From assembly GCA_947085045.1 (NCBI GenBank), contig CAMTUU010000009.1, positions 1 through 64,000 on the forward strand: a stretch of DNA of 64,000 bases, given 5' to 3'. The notes below the pieces were generated by a model. The model saw nothing but the letters and a program-made list of their open reading frames with translations, did not search any database and was not told the origin of the DNA. A program made the translations under genes and the position numbers. The stretch comes from Pseudolysinimonas_A sp947085045 (GTDB lineage Bacteria; Actinomycetota; Actinomycetes; Actinomycetales; Microbacteriaceae). Position 1 is the first letter of the stretch, and each line of letters begins with the position of its first letter. Shown piece by piece: positions 40,702 through 50,224 of the stretch.

Positions 40702-42621
40702 ATGTCCAGCCAGACCGTTGCGCCCACGGGCGAGCCGTTGCTCACCCAGCGCCAGATCCTCCTCATCATCGTCGGACTCATGGCCGCGATGTTCCTGTCA
40801 TCGCTCAACCAGACCGTCGTCGGCACGTCGATGCGCACCATCGCCGACGACCTCGGCGGGCAGGCCTTGCAGGCCTGGGCCACCACGGCCTTCCTGATCG
40901 TCTCGACGCTCACCACCCCGATCTACGGCAAGCTCAGCGACCTGTTCGGCCGCCGTCCGCTCTTCATCGTCGCGATCGTGCTGTTCCTCGCCGGCTCGCT
41001 GCTCTGCGGTCTGGCCAACTCGATGTACGAGCTCGCGGCCTACCGCGCCGTGCAGGGACTCGGCGCCGGCGGACTCATGGCACTGCCGCTCACGATCATG
41101 GGCGACATCCTCGCCCCGCGTGAGCGCGCGAAGTACCAGGGCTACTTCCTCGCCGTGTTCGGCGTCTCGAGCGTGCTCGGCCCCCTCATCGGCGGCCTGT
41201 TCGCCGGGCAGTCCGAGATCCTCTTCCTCGAGGGCTGGCGCTGGGTGTTCTTCATCAACCTGCCGATCGGCATCGGTGCGCTGCTGCTCGTGCTCGCGTT
41301 CCTGCACGTGCCGCACCACAAGCGCGACAAGGTGCGCGTCGACTGGTGGGGCGCCGCGACGATCGTCATCGGTCTCGTGCCGCTGCTGCTGATCGCGGAG
41401 CAGGGCCGCGAGTGGGGATGGACTTCGCCCGCCGCGTTCGCCTGTTACATCGTCGGCGTCGTCGGGATCGTGGCGTTCGTGCTCGTCGAGCGGGCGATGG
41501 GCGACGACGCGCTGCTGCCGCTGAAGCTCTTCACGTCGCCGACGTTCTCGATGGCGACGGTGCTGGGTGTGCTGGTCGGTTTCGGCATGTTCGGAGCGAT
41601 GATGTCGCTGCCGCTCTACCTGCAGCTCGTCGACGGCGCGACGCCGACCGAGGCGGGCCTGTTCCTGATCCCGCTGGTGCTCGGACTCATGATCTCGTCG
41701 ATCGTGAGCGGCCAGATCATCTCCCGCACCGGCAACTACCGGATCTTCCCGATCATCGGGTCCGGGATGCTGACCTTCGCGTTCGCGTTCCTCGCGCTCG
41801 TCGCGGGGGACTTCACGACCCCGGTGATCGTGATCATGGTCGGGATGCTGTTCGCCGGCCTCGGCCTCGGTCAGCTCATGCAGACGCTCACCCTCGCCAG
41901 CCAGAACTCGGTCGGTCCGCGGGACATGGGCGTGGCGACATCCGCCTCGACGTTCTTCCGTCAGATGGGTGGAACCGTGGGCGTCGCGGTGATCTTCTCG
42001 GTGCTGTTCAGCCGGCTGCCCGAGACGATCTCGGCGGCGTTCGGCAAGACCGCGCTCATCCGCAGCGCCCTGGATGCCGCGCTCGACCCGGCGGTCGCCT
42101 CGGCCCCGCAGAACGCGGGCATCATGGAGGCCGTCTACGACCCGATCGTCGGTCAGATCACCTCCAACTTCCCGTCGACCGTCGACCTCTCGGACGACAC
42201 CGTCCGCGGCGGCGTCGTCGACCAGGTGCTGGCGAACTTCGACCCGGCCGCGGGCGCCGGCAGCGGCTCGCTGGGCACCTCGCTCGACGGCGACACGTCG
42301 TTCCTCAACTCCGCCGACACGTCTCTCTCGGCGCCGTTCCTCGACGGGTTCGCGAACGCCACGGTCACCGTCTTCTGGGTCGCGGCGGCGGTCGTCGCGG
42401 TCGCCTTCGTGCTGTCCTTCTTCCTGCGCGCGACCCCGCTGCGCGAGAAGTCGGCGGTGCAGGAGGCGCACGACGCCCGCGTCGCGAAGGTCGCCCAGGA
42501 AGCGGATGTGCTCGCCGACGAGTTCGCGATGGATGCGCAGCAGGCCGCGAACACGGTGGGTGCGTACGCGAGTCCCGGGCTCGCCGCGGACCTCGAGGAG
42601 CACGAGCCGACTCGGAAGTAG
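40702..42621 (+). CDS. DHA2-family MFS drug exporter (EmrB/QacA type)
   Basis: A 639-residue, 14-helix major facilitator. Motif A is GKLSDLFGRRP between helices 2 and 3, motif C GVSSVLGPLIGG is in helix 5, and helix 1 has the DHA2-type SSLNQTVVGTSM. Before the last helix there is an extracytoplasmic Asp/Ser/Gly-rich loop (about 455-560), and the C-terminus is a long polar tail. It exports lipophilic drugs by proton antiport. ATG at 40702 follows GAAGGACC. Monocistronic. Confidence 0.9.
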   Translation: MSSQTVAPTGEPLLTQRQILLIIVGLMAAMFLSSLNQTVVGTSMRTIADDLGGQALQAWATTAFLIVSTLTTPIYGKLSDLFGRRPLFIVAIVLFLAGSLLCGLANSMYELAAYRAVQGLGAGGLMALPLTIMGDILAPRERAKYQGYFLAVFGVSSVLGPLIGGLFAGQSEILFLEGWRWVFFINLPIGIGALLLVLAFLHVPHHKRDKVRVDWWGAATIVIGLVPLLLIAEQGREWGWTSPAAFACYIVGVVGIVAFVLVERAMGDDALLPLKLFTSPTFSMATVLGVLVGFGMFGAMMSLPLYLQLVDGATPTEAGLFLIPLVLGLMISSIVSGQIISRTGNYRIFPIIGSGMLTFAFAFLALVAGDFTTPVIVIMVGMLFAGLGLGQLMQTLTLASQNSVGPRDMGVATSASTFFRQMGGTVGVAVIFSVLFSRLPETISAAFGKTALIRSALDAALDPAVASAPQNAGIMEAVYDPIVGQITSNFPSTVDLSDDTVRGGVVDQVLANFDPAAGAGSGSLGTSLDGDTSFLNSADTSLSAPFLDGFANATVTVFWVAAAVVAVAFVLSFFLRATPLREKSAVQEAHDARVAKVAQEADVLADEFAMDAQQAANTVGAYASPGLAADLEEHEPTRK

Positions 42622-42658
42622 CGCCTGACGGACGGCGGAGTCCCACTAAAATCCGAGG

Positions 42659-43104
42659 ATGACTCCGCCCTTCCCGATCGTGCACCGCCTGGGCGACGAC
42701 CTCGTCGTCGGCTACGCGCTCGACCGGCCCGACCACTACGAGGTCGTGCTGCAACGCCACCTCGGCGAGTTCGCGCCGAGCTGCTCGTGCAGGGCGAGGC
42801 GGGTCGCTACCGGGTGGTGCTCGATGGGCCGAGTCGCGACTTGACGGCCTCCCTGGTACTCGTCCCCGACCTCTATCCGCCTCGGATGCCGTTCACCGGA
42901 ACCCCCGTGGTCGGGCTCGGCAGTCGCATCTGGATGCACCTCGCCGACGCGGCGATCCCGGCCGGGGTGCACGGTCCGCGGGGGCTCGGGAGCGGTCTCC
43001 ACGACGCGAGCGACGCGAAGCCCCTCAACCGAGGGATCTACCGCTTCGAGAGCGACTCGACCCTCACCCGCGTCTCGCCGCGCCGCGGATTGAGGGCCTT
43101 CTGA
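42659..43104 (+). pseudogene. Truncated, frameshifted copy of the 49-kb unknown family
   Basis: The N-terminus in one frame (FPIVHRLGDDLVVGYALD, YEVVLQRHLGEFA) and the C-terminus in another frame (ELLVQGEAGRYRVVLDGPSR, GLGSRIWMHLADAA, LHDASDAKPLN) both match the 181-residue protein at 48994. Between them, roughly 20 residues (the DEVFALAVATLRERAA part) are missing and the frame shifts at about 42775. The upstream TAAAAT (42647-42652) six bases before the ATG is still a good leaderless -10, so decay may be recent. Confidence 0.75.
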
Positions 43105-43136
43105 CCAGGTCTTTTCTTTTCGACTCATCGCCGCTG

Positions 43137-43166
43137 TTGACATCGTGCGCGGGAGCTGCCTACTGT
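43137..43166 (+). promoter_or_regulatory. Sigma-70-type promoter of the cellobiose-type operon
   Basis: Consensus -35 TTGACA (43137-43142), an 18-base spacer and -10 TACTGT (43161-43166). Transcription would begin near 43173, just before the palindromic operator at 43179, so a bound repressor would block it. Confidence 0.7.
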
Positions 43167-43178
43167 GGGCCTCGTTCG

Positions 43179-43192
43179 TGAGAGCGCTCCCA
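43179..43192. promoter_or_regulatory. CebR-like LacI operator
   Basis: TGAGAGCGCTCCCA differs in one base from the CebR consensus TGGGAGCGCTCCCA known from Streptomyces cellobiose operons (established knowledge). It lies between promoter and first gene; the LacI protein at 47966 is the obvious ligand. Confidence 0.8.
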
Positions 43193-43232
43193 CGACGAGT
43201 CCACCCCACCGCGCACACACAAAGGAGTGACC

Positions 43233-44513
43233 GTGAGAATCTCACGTCCCATCGCGGCGACCGCAATCGCGAGCGCCGCCGCCCTCTCCCTCGTCTTGAC
43301 GGGCTGCACCACCGGCCCCTCGAGCGAGGGCGAAGACATCACCCTCACCATCACCACGTTCGGCACCATGGGTATCGACGCGAACTATGAGGCCTACGAA
43401 GCCGCCAACCCGGGCGTCACGATCGAAGCCACCAACCTCGAGAGCGGCGGCGCCGCCCGCGACGACGCCTACGCGAAGATCGCGGCCGGCACCGGGCTGA
43501 GCGACGTCGTGGCGATCGAAGAGGGATGGCTCTCCACCATCCGCGAGGTCTCCGACGCGTTCGTCGACCTGCGCGACTACGGCATCGAGGAGAGCGACTG
43601 GCTCGGCTGGAAGTACGCGCAGGGCACCGACGCCGACGGCCGCGTCTTCGGGGCCGGACTCGACATCGGACCGCAGGGACTCTGCTTCCGCGGCGACCTG
43701 CTCCAGGCCGCCGGCCTGCCGGGTGACCGCGCGGGCTTCGCCGAGGCGCTCGGCGGCGAGAACGCCACCTGGGAGTCCTTCTTCGAGTTCGGCCAAAAGT
43801 ACACGGCGGCCTCGGGCAAGCCGTTCTTCCACAACCCTTCGTTCATGTGGAACTCCTTCGTCAACCAGCAGGACGAGGGCTACTACAAGAAGGACGGCGA
43901 GACCCTCAACATCGAGGGCAACGAGGCCATGAAGGCGCAGCTCGACCTCATCGTGCAGAACGCGAACATCGGTGCCGGCCTCGAGGCGTGGAACGTCGGC
44001 GAGCAGGCCAAGGCCGACGAGTTCGCCGTGTACGTCTGCCCGTCGTGGATGCTCGGCGTGGTGAGCGGCTACTACGACGCCGGCACGACCGGCTCCGGCT
44101 GGGACTTCGCCGACGTTCTCCCGGGTGGCGCGGCCAACTGGGGCGGCGCGTTCCTCGGCGTCTCCGAGTCGTCAGAGAACAAGGAGGCGGCCGCCAAGTT
44201 CGCCCTCTGGCTCGCCGCTCCCGAACAGCAGGCCGCCTCGTTCGAGGCAGCCGGTCCGTTCCCGTCGCGCACTGCGGGCCAGGAGCTCGTCGCCGGCACC
44301 ACCAGCGCGTTCTTCAACGACGCGCCGATCGGTGAGATCTTCGCCAACCGCGCCCAGGGTGTCGTCGCCCAGGTGAAGGGACCGGAAGACTCGAACATCC
44401 AGGACAACGTCTTCGGACCGGTGCTGAACTCGATCAGCCAAGGTGAGATCACCTCCGGAGACGCCGCCTGGGAGGCTGCGCTCACCAACCTGAAGAACCT
44501 CGGCATCGAGTAG
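43233..44513 (+). CDS. Sugar ABC transporter substrate-binding lipoprotein (CebE-like)
   Basis: A 426-residue cluster-B binding protein. The signal peptide ends in LVLTGC, so the mature protein is lipid-anchored. The mature part shows TITTFGTMGID, a conserved MWNSFVNQQDEGYYKKDG segment and VCPSWMLGVVSGYY. It captures an oligosaccharide, probably cellobiose or another beta-glucoside given the GH1 gene and CebR-type operator. GTG at 43233 is chosen (AAAGGAG five bases upstream); an in-frame GTG at 43227 lies on the ribosome-binding site. A strong hairpin follows the gene. Confidence 0.88.
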   Translation: MRISRPIAATAIASAAALSLVLTGCTTGPSSEGEDITLTITTFGTMGIDANYEAYEAANPGVTIEATNLESGGAARDDAYAKIAAGTGLSDVVAIEEGWLSTIREVSDAFVDLRDYGIEESDWLGWKYAQGTDADGRVFGAGLDIGPQGLCFRGDLLQAAGLPGDRAGFAEALGGENATWESFFEFGQKYTAASGKPFFHNPSFMWNSFVNQQDEGYYKKDGETLNIEGNEAMKAQLDLIVQNANIGAGLEAWNVGEQAKADEFAVYVCPSWMLGVVSGYYDAGTTGSGWDFADVLPGGAANWGGAFLGVSESSENKEAAAKFALWLAAPEQQAASFEAAGPFPSRTAGQELVAGTTSAFFNDAPIGEIFANRAQGVVAQVKGPEDSNIQDNVFGPVLNSISQGEITSGDAAWEAALTNLKNLGIE

Positions 44514-44534
44514 ACCTTCAACCAGCACCACACC

Positions 44535-44569
44535 GAGCGGCCCCCTGGAGGACACTCAGGGGGCCGCTC
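44535..44569 (+). terminator. Intra-operon hairpin after the binding-protein gene
   Basis: A perfect 13-bp stem, GAGCGGCCCCCTG (44535-44547) with CAGGGGGCCGCTC (44557-44569), and a 9-base loop. It lies between the binding-protein and first permease genes. Such hairpins partly terminate transcription or protect the upstream mRNA 3' end, giving more binding protein than permease. Confidence 0.75.
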
Positions 44570-44605
44570 ACCCTTGACCCGCACCTCACTCCACCGACAC
44601 GGCAG

Positions 44606-45616
44606 ATGGGCACCACGATGAGCAGACTCGCGACCGAGCGTCCGGGCAGCACCCTGACGTTCCGGCAGAAGCTCTCGAACCTCGACTTCAAGGCGTCGCC
44701 CTACCTCTACATCTCGCCGTTCTTCATCCTCTTCGGGCTGCTCGGGCTCTTCCCGATCATCTACACGGTCAACGTCTCGCTCTACGAGTGGGACCTGCTC
44801 AAGGGCCAGGGCGACTTCATCGGCATCGAGAACTACGTGACTACGCTCACCGATCCGTTGTTCTGGAACGCCTTCTTCAACACGATCAGCATCTTCCTGC
44901 TGTCGGCCGTGCCCCAGCTCATCTTCGCGACGATCATCGCCGCGCTGCTCGACCAGGCCATCCGGGCGAGCACGTTCTGGCGGATGAGCGTCCTGCTCCC
45001 CTACATCGCCGCCCCCGTCGCGGTCGCGGTGATCTTCAGCCAGGTCTTCAACCAGTTCGGCGGCCCGATCACCGGGGTGCTCGAGACGCTCGGCCTCGAC
45101 CCGATCCGGTGGGGCTACGACGTGCTCCCCTCGCACATCGCCATCGCCAGCATGGTCAACTGGCGCTGGACCGGCTACAACGCACTCATCCTGCTCGCCG
45201 CGATGCAGGCGGTTCCTCGCGACATCTACGAGTCTGCGGCGCTCGACGGGGCCGGCCGCATCCGGCGCTTCTGGTCGATCACGATCCCGATGATCCGTCC
45301 GACGATGATCTTCGTCATCATCACGTCGACCGTCGGCGGCCTGCAGATCTTCACCGAACCGAAGCTCTTCGACGGGCAGTCGAACGGCGGACCGAACCGC
45401 CAGTTCCAGACCATCGTGCTCTACCTCTACGAGATGGCCTTCCCCCGCCGCGACTTCGGCCGCGCGGCCGCGACCGCGTGGATCCTCTTCCTGATCATCG
45501 TCCTGATCGGACTCATCAACTATGCGCTCTCACGCGCGATCGCGTCTCAGGATGTCCGGCGCACGGTGCGCGCACCGAGGGACGCCGCGCTCGACCTGAA
45601 GGGAGCACGTCGATGA
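44606..45616 (+). CDS. ABC sugar permease, CUT1 family (CebF-like)
   Basis: A 336-residue permease with six helices. The ATPase-contact EAA loop reads YESAALDGAGRIRRFWSITI. The substrate-side helices begin SPYLYISPFFILFGLLG. It pairs with the next permease. Either ATG 44606 or ATG 44618 (MSRLATERP) could be the start; neither has a strong ribosome-binding site. No ATPase gene is in the operon, so a shared MsiK-type ATPase encoded elsewhere is likely (known practice in actinobacterial CUT1 systems). Confidence 0.88.
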   Translation: MGTTMSRLATERPGSTLTFRQKLSNLDFKASPYLYISPFFILFGLLGLFPIIYTVNVSLYEWDLLKGQGDFIGIENYVTTLTDPLFWNAFFNTISIFLLSAVPQLIFATIIAALLDQAIRASTFWRMSVLLPYIAAPVAVAVIFSQVFNQFGGPITGVLETLGLDPIRWGYDVLPSHIAIASMVNWRWTGYNALILLAAMQAVPRDIYESAALDGAGRIRRFWSITIPMIRPTMIFVIITSTVGGLQIFTEPKLFDGQSNGGPNRQFQTIVLYLYEMAFPRRDFGRAAATAWILFLIIVLIGLINYALSRAIASQDVRRTVRAPRDAALDLKGARR

Positions 45617-46524
45617 CCTCGACGCTCAGCCGTCCTCCGATCGGCCCGCACACCGCCGTCGCGACCACCCGTCGCGACCCGAAGGGCCGTCGGTTCAAAC
45701 TCCACGACCGACCGGGGTTCCTGACCTACGGCCTGCTCGGCGCGTTCTTCCTCGGGTCGGCGTTCCCGCTCTGGTGGTCGTTCGTCATGGGCAGCCGCCA
45801 GGCATCGGACATCAACGCCGTGCCGGTCGTGATCATCCCCGGGCCGAACTTCATCGCCAACGCGATGAAGGCGTTCGAGACCGTCGACTTCGCCAAAGCC
45901 CTGCTCAACAGCGTCATCATCTCGACGACGATCGCCGTCGCCGTGGTGTTCTTCTCGACGCTCGCCGGATACGCGTTCGCGAAGCTCAACTTCCGCGGTC
46001 GCAACGGCCTCATGCTCGGGGTGATCGCCACGATGGCGATTCCGACCCAGCTCGGCATCATCCCGCTGTTCATGCTGGTGTCCGAGCTGAAGCTCACGAA
46101 CACACTCGGTGCCGTCATCATCCCCGGCCTGATCAGCGCCTTCGGGGTGTTCTTCATGCGGCAGTACCTCGTCGACGCGATCCCCGACGAGCTGATCGAG
46201 GCCGCCCGGATGGACGGCGCGTCGATGTGGGGCACATTCTGGAACGTCGCCGTACCGGCCGCCCGACCGGCGATGGCGGTGCTCGGTCTGTTCATCTTCA
46301 TGGCCGCGTGGACCGACTTCCTCTGGCCGCTGCTCGTGCTCGGCCCGAAGAATCCGAGCGTGCAGACCGCGCTCGCGGCACTCAACGCCTCGGGCGGCCA
46401 CACGCCCGACTACTCGATGGTGCTCGCCGGGGCGGTCATCTCGATCCTGCCCCTGCTCGTACTGTTCCTCCTCGCAGGCCGGCAACTCATCTCGGGGATC
46501 ATGGCGGGGGCGGTGAAGGGCTGA
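45613..46524 (+). CDS. ABC sugar permease, CUT1 family (CebG-like)
   Basis: A 303-residue inner-membrane permease with a polar N-terminus and six helices. The EAA loop is IEAARMDGASMWGTFWNVAV. ATG at 45613 overlaps the stop of the first permease (ATGA), and its stop shares a base with the glucosidase ATG (TGATG). It forms the translocation pore with the preceding permease. Confidence 0.9.
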   Translation: MTSTLSRPPIGPHTAVATTRRDPKGRRFKLHDRPGFLTYGLLGAFFLGSAFPLWWSFVMGSRQASDINAVPVVIIPGPNFIANAMKAFETVDFAKALLNSVIISTTIAVAVVFFSTLAGYAFAKLNFRGRNGLMLGVIATMAIPTQLGIIPLFMLVSELKLTNTLGAVIIPGLISAFGVFFMRQYLVDAIPDELIEAARMDGASMWGTFWNVAVPAARPAMAVLGLFIFMAAWTDFLWPLLVLGPKNPSVQTALAALNASGGHTPDYSMVLAGAVISILPLLVLFLLAGRQLISGIMAGAVKG

Positions 46525-47969
46525 TGACGCTCGAGCAGTCCCTGAGTTCCACCCTGCCCGCACTTCTGCGGGACGTGACCTGGCCGACCGGCTTCGTCTG
46601 GGGCGCCGCGACCGCGGCCGCGCAGATCGAGGGAGCCGCGCGGGAGGACGGCAAAGAGGACTCCATCTGGGATGCCTTCGCCCGCGTCCCCGGCAACATC
46701 GCCCGCGGCGACACCCCCGAGAGGGCCGTCGACCACTACCACCGCTACCCGCAGGACGTCGCGCTCATGCGCGACCTCGGCCTCGACTCCTACCGCTTCT
46801 CGGTGTCGTGGGCGCGCGTGAAGCCGGGCGACCGCGAGTTCTCGAAGAAGGGGCTGGACTTCTACTCCCGCCTCGTCGACGAACTGCTGGATGCCGGCAT
46901 CCTGCCGTGGCTCACGCTCTACCACTGGGACATGCCCCAGGCGGTGGAGGAGCAGGGCGGCTGGGCGTCGCGCGACACCGCGGCGAAGTTCCTCGACTAC
47001 GCGATGGGCGTGCACCAGGTGCTCGGCGACCGCGTCGCGGACTGGACGACCTTCAACGAGCCGTTCTGCTCGTCCTTCATCGGCTACGCGGGCGGCGAGC
47101 ACGCCCCGGGCCGTCAAGAACCCCGGGCGGCCCTCGGAGCGCTCCATCACCAGCACCTCGCCCACGGACTCGTGGTCGAGGCGTTGCGTGGGGCGGGGGC
47201 CGCCCGGCTCGGCATCACGCTGAACCTCACCAACGCCGTGCCGCTCGACCCGTCGAACGCGGCGGATCTCGATGCGGCCCGCCGAGTGGATGCCCTCTGG
47301 AACCGCGCGTTCCTCGAGCCGATGCTGGTCGGTGCCTACCCGGCCGACTTCATCGAGGATGTGCGCGAGTTCGACTTCGAGTCGCTGATCCTTCCCGGAG
47401 ACCTGGAGCAGATCGCCCAGCCGATCGACTTCCTCGGCGTCAACCACTACCACGACGACCAGGTGTCGGGTCGGCCGGTCACGACTCCCCAGCCGCCGCG
47501 GATCGCTCCGGTGGACAAGCCGCTGTCGTCGCCGTTCGTCGGCTCGCCGTTCCTCACCTTCCCGGCTCGCGACCTGCCGCGCACCGCGATGGGCTGGGAG
47601 GTCAACCCCGACGGTCTCCGCATCCTGCTCGAGCGGCTCACCGCCGAGTACCCGAACCTGCCGCCGCTGTACGTCACCGAGAACGGGTCGTCGTACGACG
47701 ACCCCGAGCCGGCCGATGGCCGCGTCGAGGACCCCGAGCGCGTCGACTACCTCGTCACCCACCTCGCCGCGATCGCCCGGGCGATCGACAACGGGGTCGA
47801 CGTGCGCGGCTACTTCGCGTGGTCGCTGCTCGACAACTTCGAGTGGGCCTGGGGCTACGACAAGCGCTTCGGCATCGTGCACGTCGACTACGACACGCAG
47901 GTGCGCACGGTGAAGGATTCCGGTTCGACGTTCGCCGCCGTCATCCGCGACTCTAAGCTCGCCCCGTGA
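46524..47969 (+). CDS. Family GH1 beta-glucosidase
   Basis: A 481-residue TIM-barrel enzyme. The N-terminal signature is FVWGAATAAAQIEGA, the acid/base glutamate is in TTFNEP (about 179) and the nucleophile in YVTENGSS (about 386). DNFEWAWGYDKRFGIVHVDY is the family's glycone-binding end. No signal peptide, so it hydrolyses imported cellobiose or other beta-glucosides in the cytoplasm. TGATG overlap with the permease gene and GTGA overlap with the repressor gene place it in the middle of the operon. Confidence 0.94.
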   Translation: MTLEQSLSSTLPALLRDVTWPTGFVWGAATAAAQIEGAAREDGKEDSIWDAFARVPGNIARGDTPERAVDHYHRYPQDVALMRDLGLDSYRFSVSWARVKPGDREFSKKGLDFYSRLVDELLDAGILPWLTLYHWDMPQAVEEQGGWASRDTAAKFLDYAMGVHQVLGDRVADWTTFNEPFCSSFIGYAGGEHAPGRQEPRAALGALHHQHLAHGLVVEALRGAGAARLGITLNLTNAVPLDPSNAADLDAARRVDALWNRAFLEPMLVGAYPADFIEDVREFDFESLILPGDLEQIAQPIDFLGVNHYHDDQVSGRPVTTPQPPRIAPVDKPLSSPFVGSPFLTFPARDLPRTAMGWEVNPDGLRILLERLTAEYPNLPPLYVTENGSSYDDPEPADGRVEDPERVDYLVTHLAAIARAIDNGVDVRGYFAWSLLDNFEWAWGYDKRFGIVHVDYDTQVRTVKDSGSTFAAVIRDSKLAP

Positions 47970-48970
47970 CGGGGACCCCGACGCTGGAGATGGTCGCCGC
48001 CCTGGCCGGGGTGTCGCGATCGACGGTGTCGCGCGTCGTCAACGACTCCCCGAAGGTCACCCCGGAGGCCCTCGCCGCGGTGACCGCCGCGATCGAGCAG
48101 CTCGGGTACGTGCCCAACCGAGCGGCACGCTCCCTTGCGTCCCGTCGCACGCAGGCCCTCGCCCTGGTCATCCCCGAGAACACGGCCAAGTTCTTCGCCG
48201 ACCCCTACTTCGCCTCGGTGATCCAGGGCGCCGCGATGCGTCTCGCCGAGACCGACTACACGCTGACCCTGCTCATCGCGTCGGAGACCGACCCCGAGAA
48301 GACCCGCCGCTACCTCCAGGCGGGCAACGTCGACGGGGCGCTCATCCTCTCCCACCATTCGGACGACCGCTCGTACGTCGCGCTCTCGCGCACGCTGCCC
48401 GTCGTCTTCGGCGGACGCCCCGAGCGCCACGACGACGGCCCCGACCCGGTGTACGTGGATGTCGACAACACCTCGGCGGCCCGCGCGGTCACCGGGCTCC
48501 TGATCGCGTCGGGCCGGCGGCATATCGCCACCATCGCCGGCCCGACGAACATGACCGCCGGGCTCGACCGCCTGTCCGGCTGGCGTGCCGCGGTGTCGGA
48601 TGCCGGGCTGCCGACCGACCTCGTCGAGCACGGCGACTTCACGCCCGCGTCGGGCGCCGACGCGATGGCGCGACTGCTCGACCGGGGCGAGCCGATCGAC
48701 GGGCTGTTCGCGGCATCCGCTCAGATGGCCGACGGCGCCCTCTCGGTGCTCCGCGCCCGCGGGATCTCGGTGCCCGGCGATCTCGGCATCGTCACCTTCG
48801 ACGACGATTACTTCGCGCAGCGCGCGACCCCGCCGCTGACGACCGTCGACCAGGACGAGAGCGAGGTCGGGGTCACGATGGCGGAGCTGCTGATGCGCCT
48901 GATCGAGGGCGAGGACGTTCCCCGGGTCACGATGATGCCGACGCGCCTCATCGACCGCGCCTCGCAGTAG
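47966..48970 (+). CDS. LacI-family repressor (CebR-like)
   Basis: A 334-residue regulator with an N-terminal HTH (MVAALAGVSRSTVSRVVN) and hinge helix (PNRAARSLASRRT), followed by a periplasmic-binding-protein-like sugar domain. GTG at 47966 overlaps the glucosidase stop. It is the last gene of the operon it presumably controls through the CebR-type box at 43179. Cellobiose or a related disaccharide is the expected inducer. Confidence 0.88.
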   Translation: MTGTPTLEMVAALAGVSRSTVSRVVNDSPKVTPEALAAVTAAIEQLGYVPNRAARSLASRRTQALALVIPENTAKFFADPYFASVIQGAAMRLAETDYTLTLLIASETDPEKTRRYLQAGNVDGALILSHHSDDRSYVALSRTLPVVFGGRPERHDDGPDPVYVDVDNTSAARAVTGLLIASGRRHIATIAGPTNMTAGLDRLSGWRAAVSDAGLPTDLVEHGDFTPASGADAMARLLDRGEPIDGLFAASAQMADGALSVLRARGISVPGDLGIVTFDDDYFAQRATPPLTTVDQDESEVGVTMAELLMRLIEGEDVPRVTMMPTRLIDRASQ

Positions 48971-48993
48971 CGCCGGTCGTGTAGTTTCTGAGG

Positions 48994-49539
48994 ATGTCTC
49001 TGCCTTTCGCGATCGTCCCGCTCATCTTCGGCACGGAGTCGCCGGTCGATCCGGGTCTCGACCTTCCCGCTGAGCAGTCGCCGGTCTTCCACCGCATCGC
49101 CGAGGATCTGCTCGTCGGCTACGCGTTCGACAAGCCGGACATGTACGAGGTCGTGCTGCATCGGCACCTCGCCGACCTGGGCTCCGCCGACGAGGTGTTC
49201 GCCCTCGCCGTCGCGACGCTGCGCGAGCGCGCCGCGGCCGAACTGGTCGTCCAGGGCGCCGGCGGCAGATACCGCGTGATCCTCGAGGGTGCGAGCCGCG
49301 ACCTGACCGCGTCACTCGTCCTCACCCCCGATGTCTTCCGGTCGCAGATGCAGTTCTCAGGCGACCCGGTCATCGGGCTCGGCAGCCGGATCTGGATGCA
49401 CCTCATCGACTCGGCCGACGCCGAAGGGATCGAGGGGCTGCGCGGGCTCACCGCGGCCCTCCACGACGAGGGCGACGCGAAACCCATCAACAAGTGGCTG
49501 TACCGGCTGGCCGCCGACAACACGCTCGCCCGCGTCTAG
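48994..49539 (+). CDS. Hypothetical protein, intact copy of a duplicated family
   Basis: A 181-residue soluble protein. The N-terminal part is PVFHRIAEDLLVGYAFD, and the conserved C-terminal part is VVQGAGGRYRVILEGASRD, GLGSRIWMHLIDSA and LHDEGDAKPINKWLYR. A decayed copy lies at 42659, on the other side of the sugar operon. I recognise no domain. ATG at 48994 follows TAGTTT with no ribosome-binding site, matching the leaderless pattern. The stop overlaps the converging aquaporin stop. Confidence 0.7.
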   Translation: MSLPFAIVPLIFGTESPVDPGLDLPAEQSPVFHRIAEDLLVGYAFDKPDMYEVVLHRHLADLGSADEVFALAVATLRERAAAELVVQGAGGRYRVILEGASRDLTASLVLTPDVFRSQMQFSGDPVIGLGSRIWMHLIDSADAEGIEGLRGLTAALHDEGDAKPINKWLYRLAADNTLARV

Positions 49540-50210
49540 GTCTGCCGCACCGCCGGCGCGGGGAAGAAGGCCCTCACCGCGATCCAGCCGATGACGCCGC
49601 CGATCAGCTGCGCGGCGATGTACGCGGGCGCCGACGACGGCGCGATGCCGGCGAAGGTGTCGCTGAACATGCGGCCGACGGTGATGGCCGGGTTGGCGAA
49701 GCTCGTCGACGAGGTGAAGAAGTACGCGGCGCCGATGTAGGCGCCGACGACGGGGGCGGCGAGCGCGGATCGGCCGGTGCGGGCGAGGGCGAAGACCACC
49801 AGGATGAGGCCCGCCGTCGCGACGACCTCCGCGAGCAGATGCGGCCAGGTCGCCCGGTCGCTCGTGCTCCAGGAGACGGCGGGCATCCCGAACATCGCGT
49901 TGGCGAGGATGCTGCCCGCGATGCAGCCGACGACCTGGGCGGGCAGGTAGCCCGCGAGGTCGCGCCACGGCCGCCCGCCGAGGAGCGCGTCGACCGCGGT
50001 GACGACGGGGTTGAAATGGGCGCCCGACACCGGGGCGAAGACCAGGATGAACACCGTCAGCCCGAGGGCGGTGACGAGGGCATTCTCGAGCAGTTGCAGC
50101 CCGGGGTCGGTCGACAGCTGCTCGGCGGCGATGCCCGAGCCGACGACGACCGTCGTGAGCAGGGCGCTGCCGACGAACTCACCGGCCAGGGCCCGAGGGA
50201 GGGGGGTCAC
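49536..50210 (-). CDS. Aquaporin-family channel in arsenic locus (AqpS-like)
   Basis: A 224-residue, six-helix MIP channel. The two pore half-helices carry HFNPVVT (NPV variant) and FANPAIT (NPA). Divergent from an ArsR fusion and arsC with about 50 bp between, the same company as AqpS of rhizobial ars operons, where the channel lets arsenite leave down its gradient (established for Sinorhizobium). GTG start at 50210 lies six bases after TACGCT on the reverse strand (leaderless pattern). Glycerol or water transport is the alternative. Confidence 0.85.
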   Translation of the reverse strand: MTPLPRALAGEFVGSALLTTVVVGSGIAAEQLSTDPGLQLLENALVTALGLTVFILVFAPVSGAHFNPVVTAVDALLGGRPWRDLAGYLPAQVVGCIAGSILANAMFGMPAVSWSTSDRATWPHLLAEVVATAGLILVVFALARTGRSALAAPVVGAYIGAAYFFTSSTSFANPAITVGRMFSDTFAGIAPSSAPAYIAAQLIGGVIGWIAVRAFFPAPAVRQT

Positions 50211-50224
50211 TCGGCGAGCGTAGC

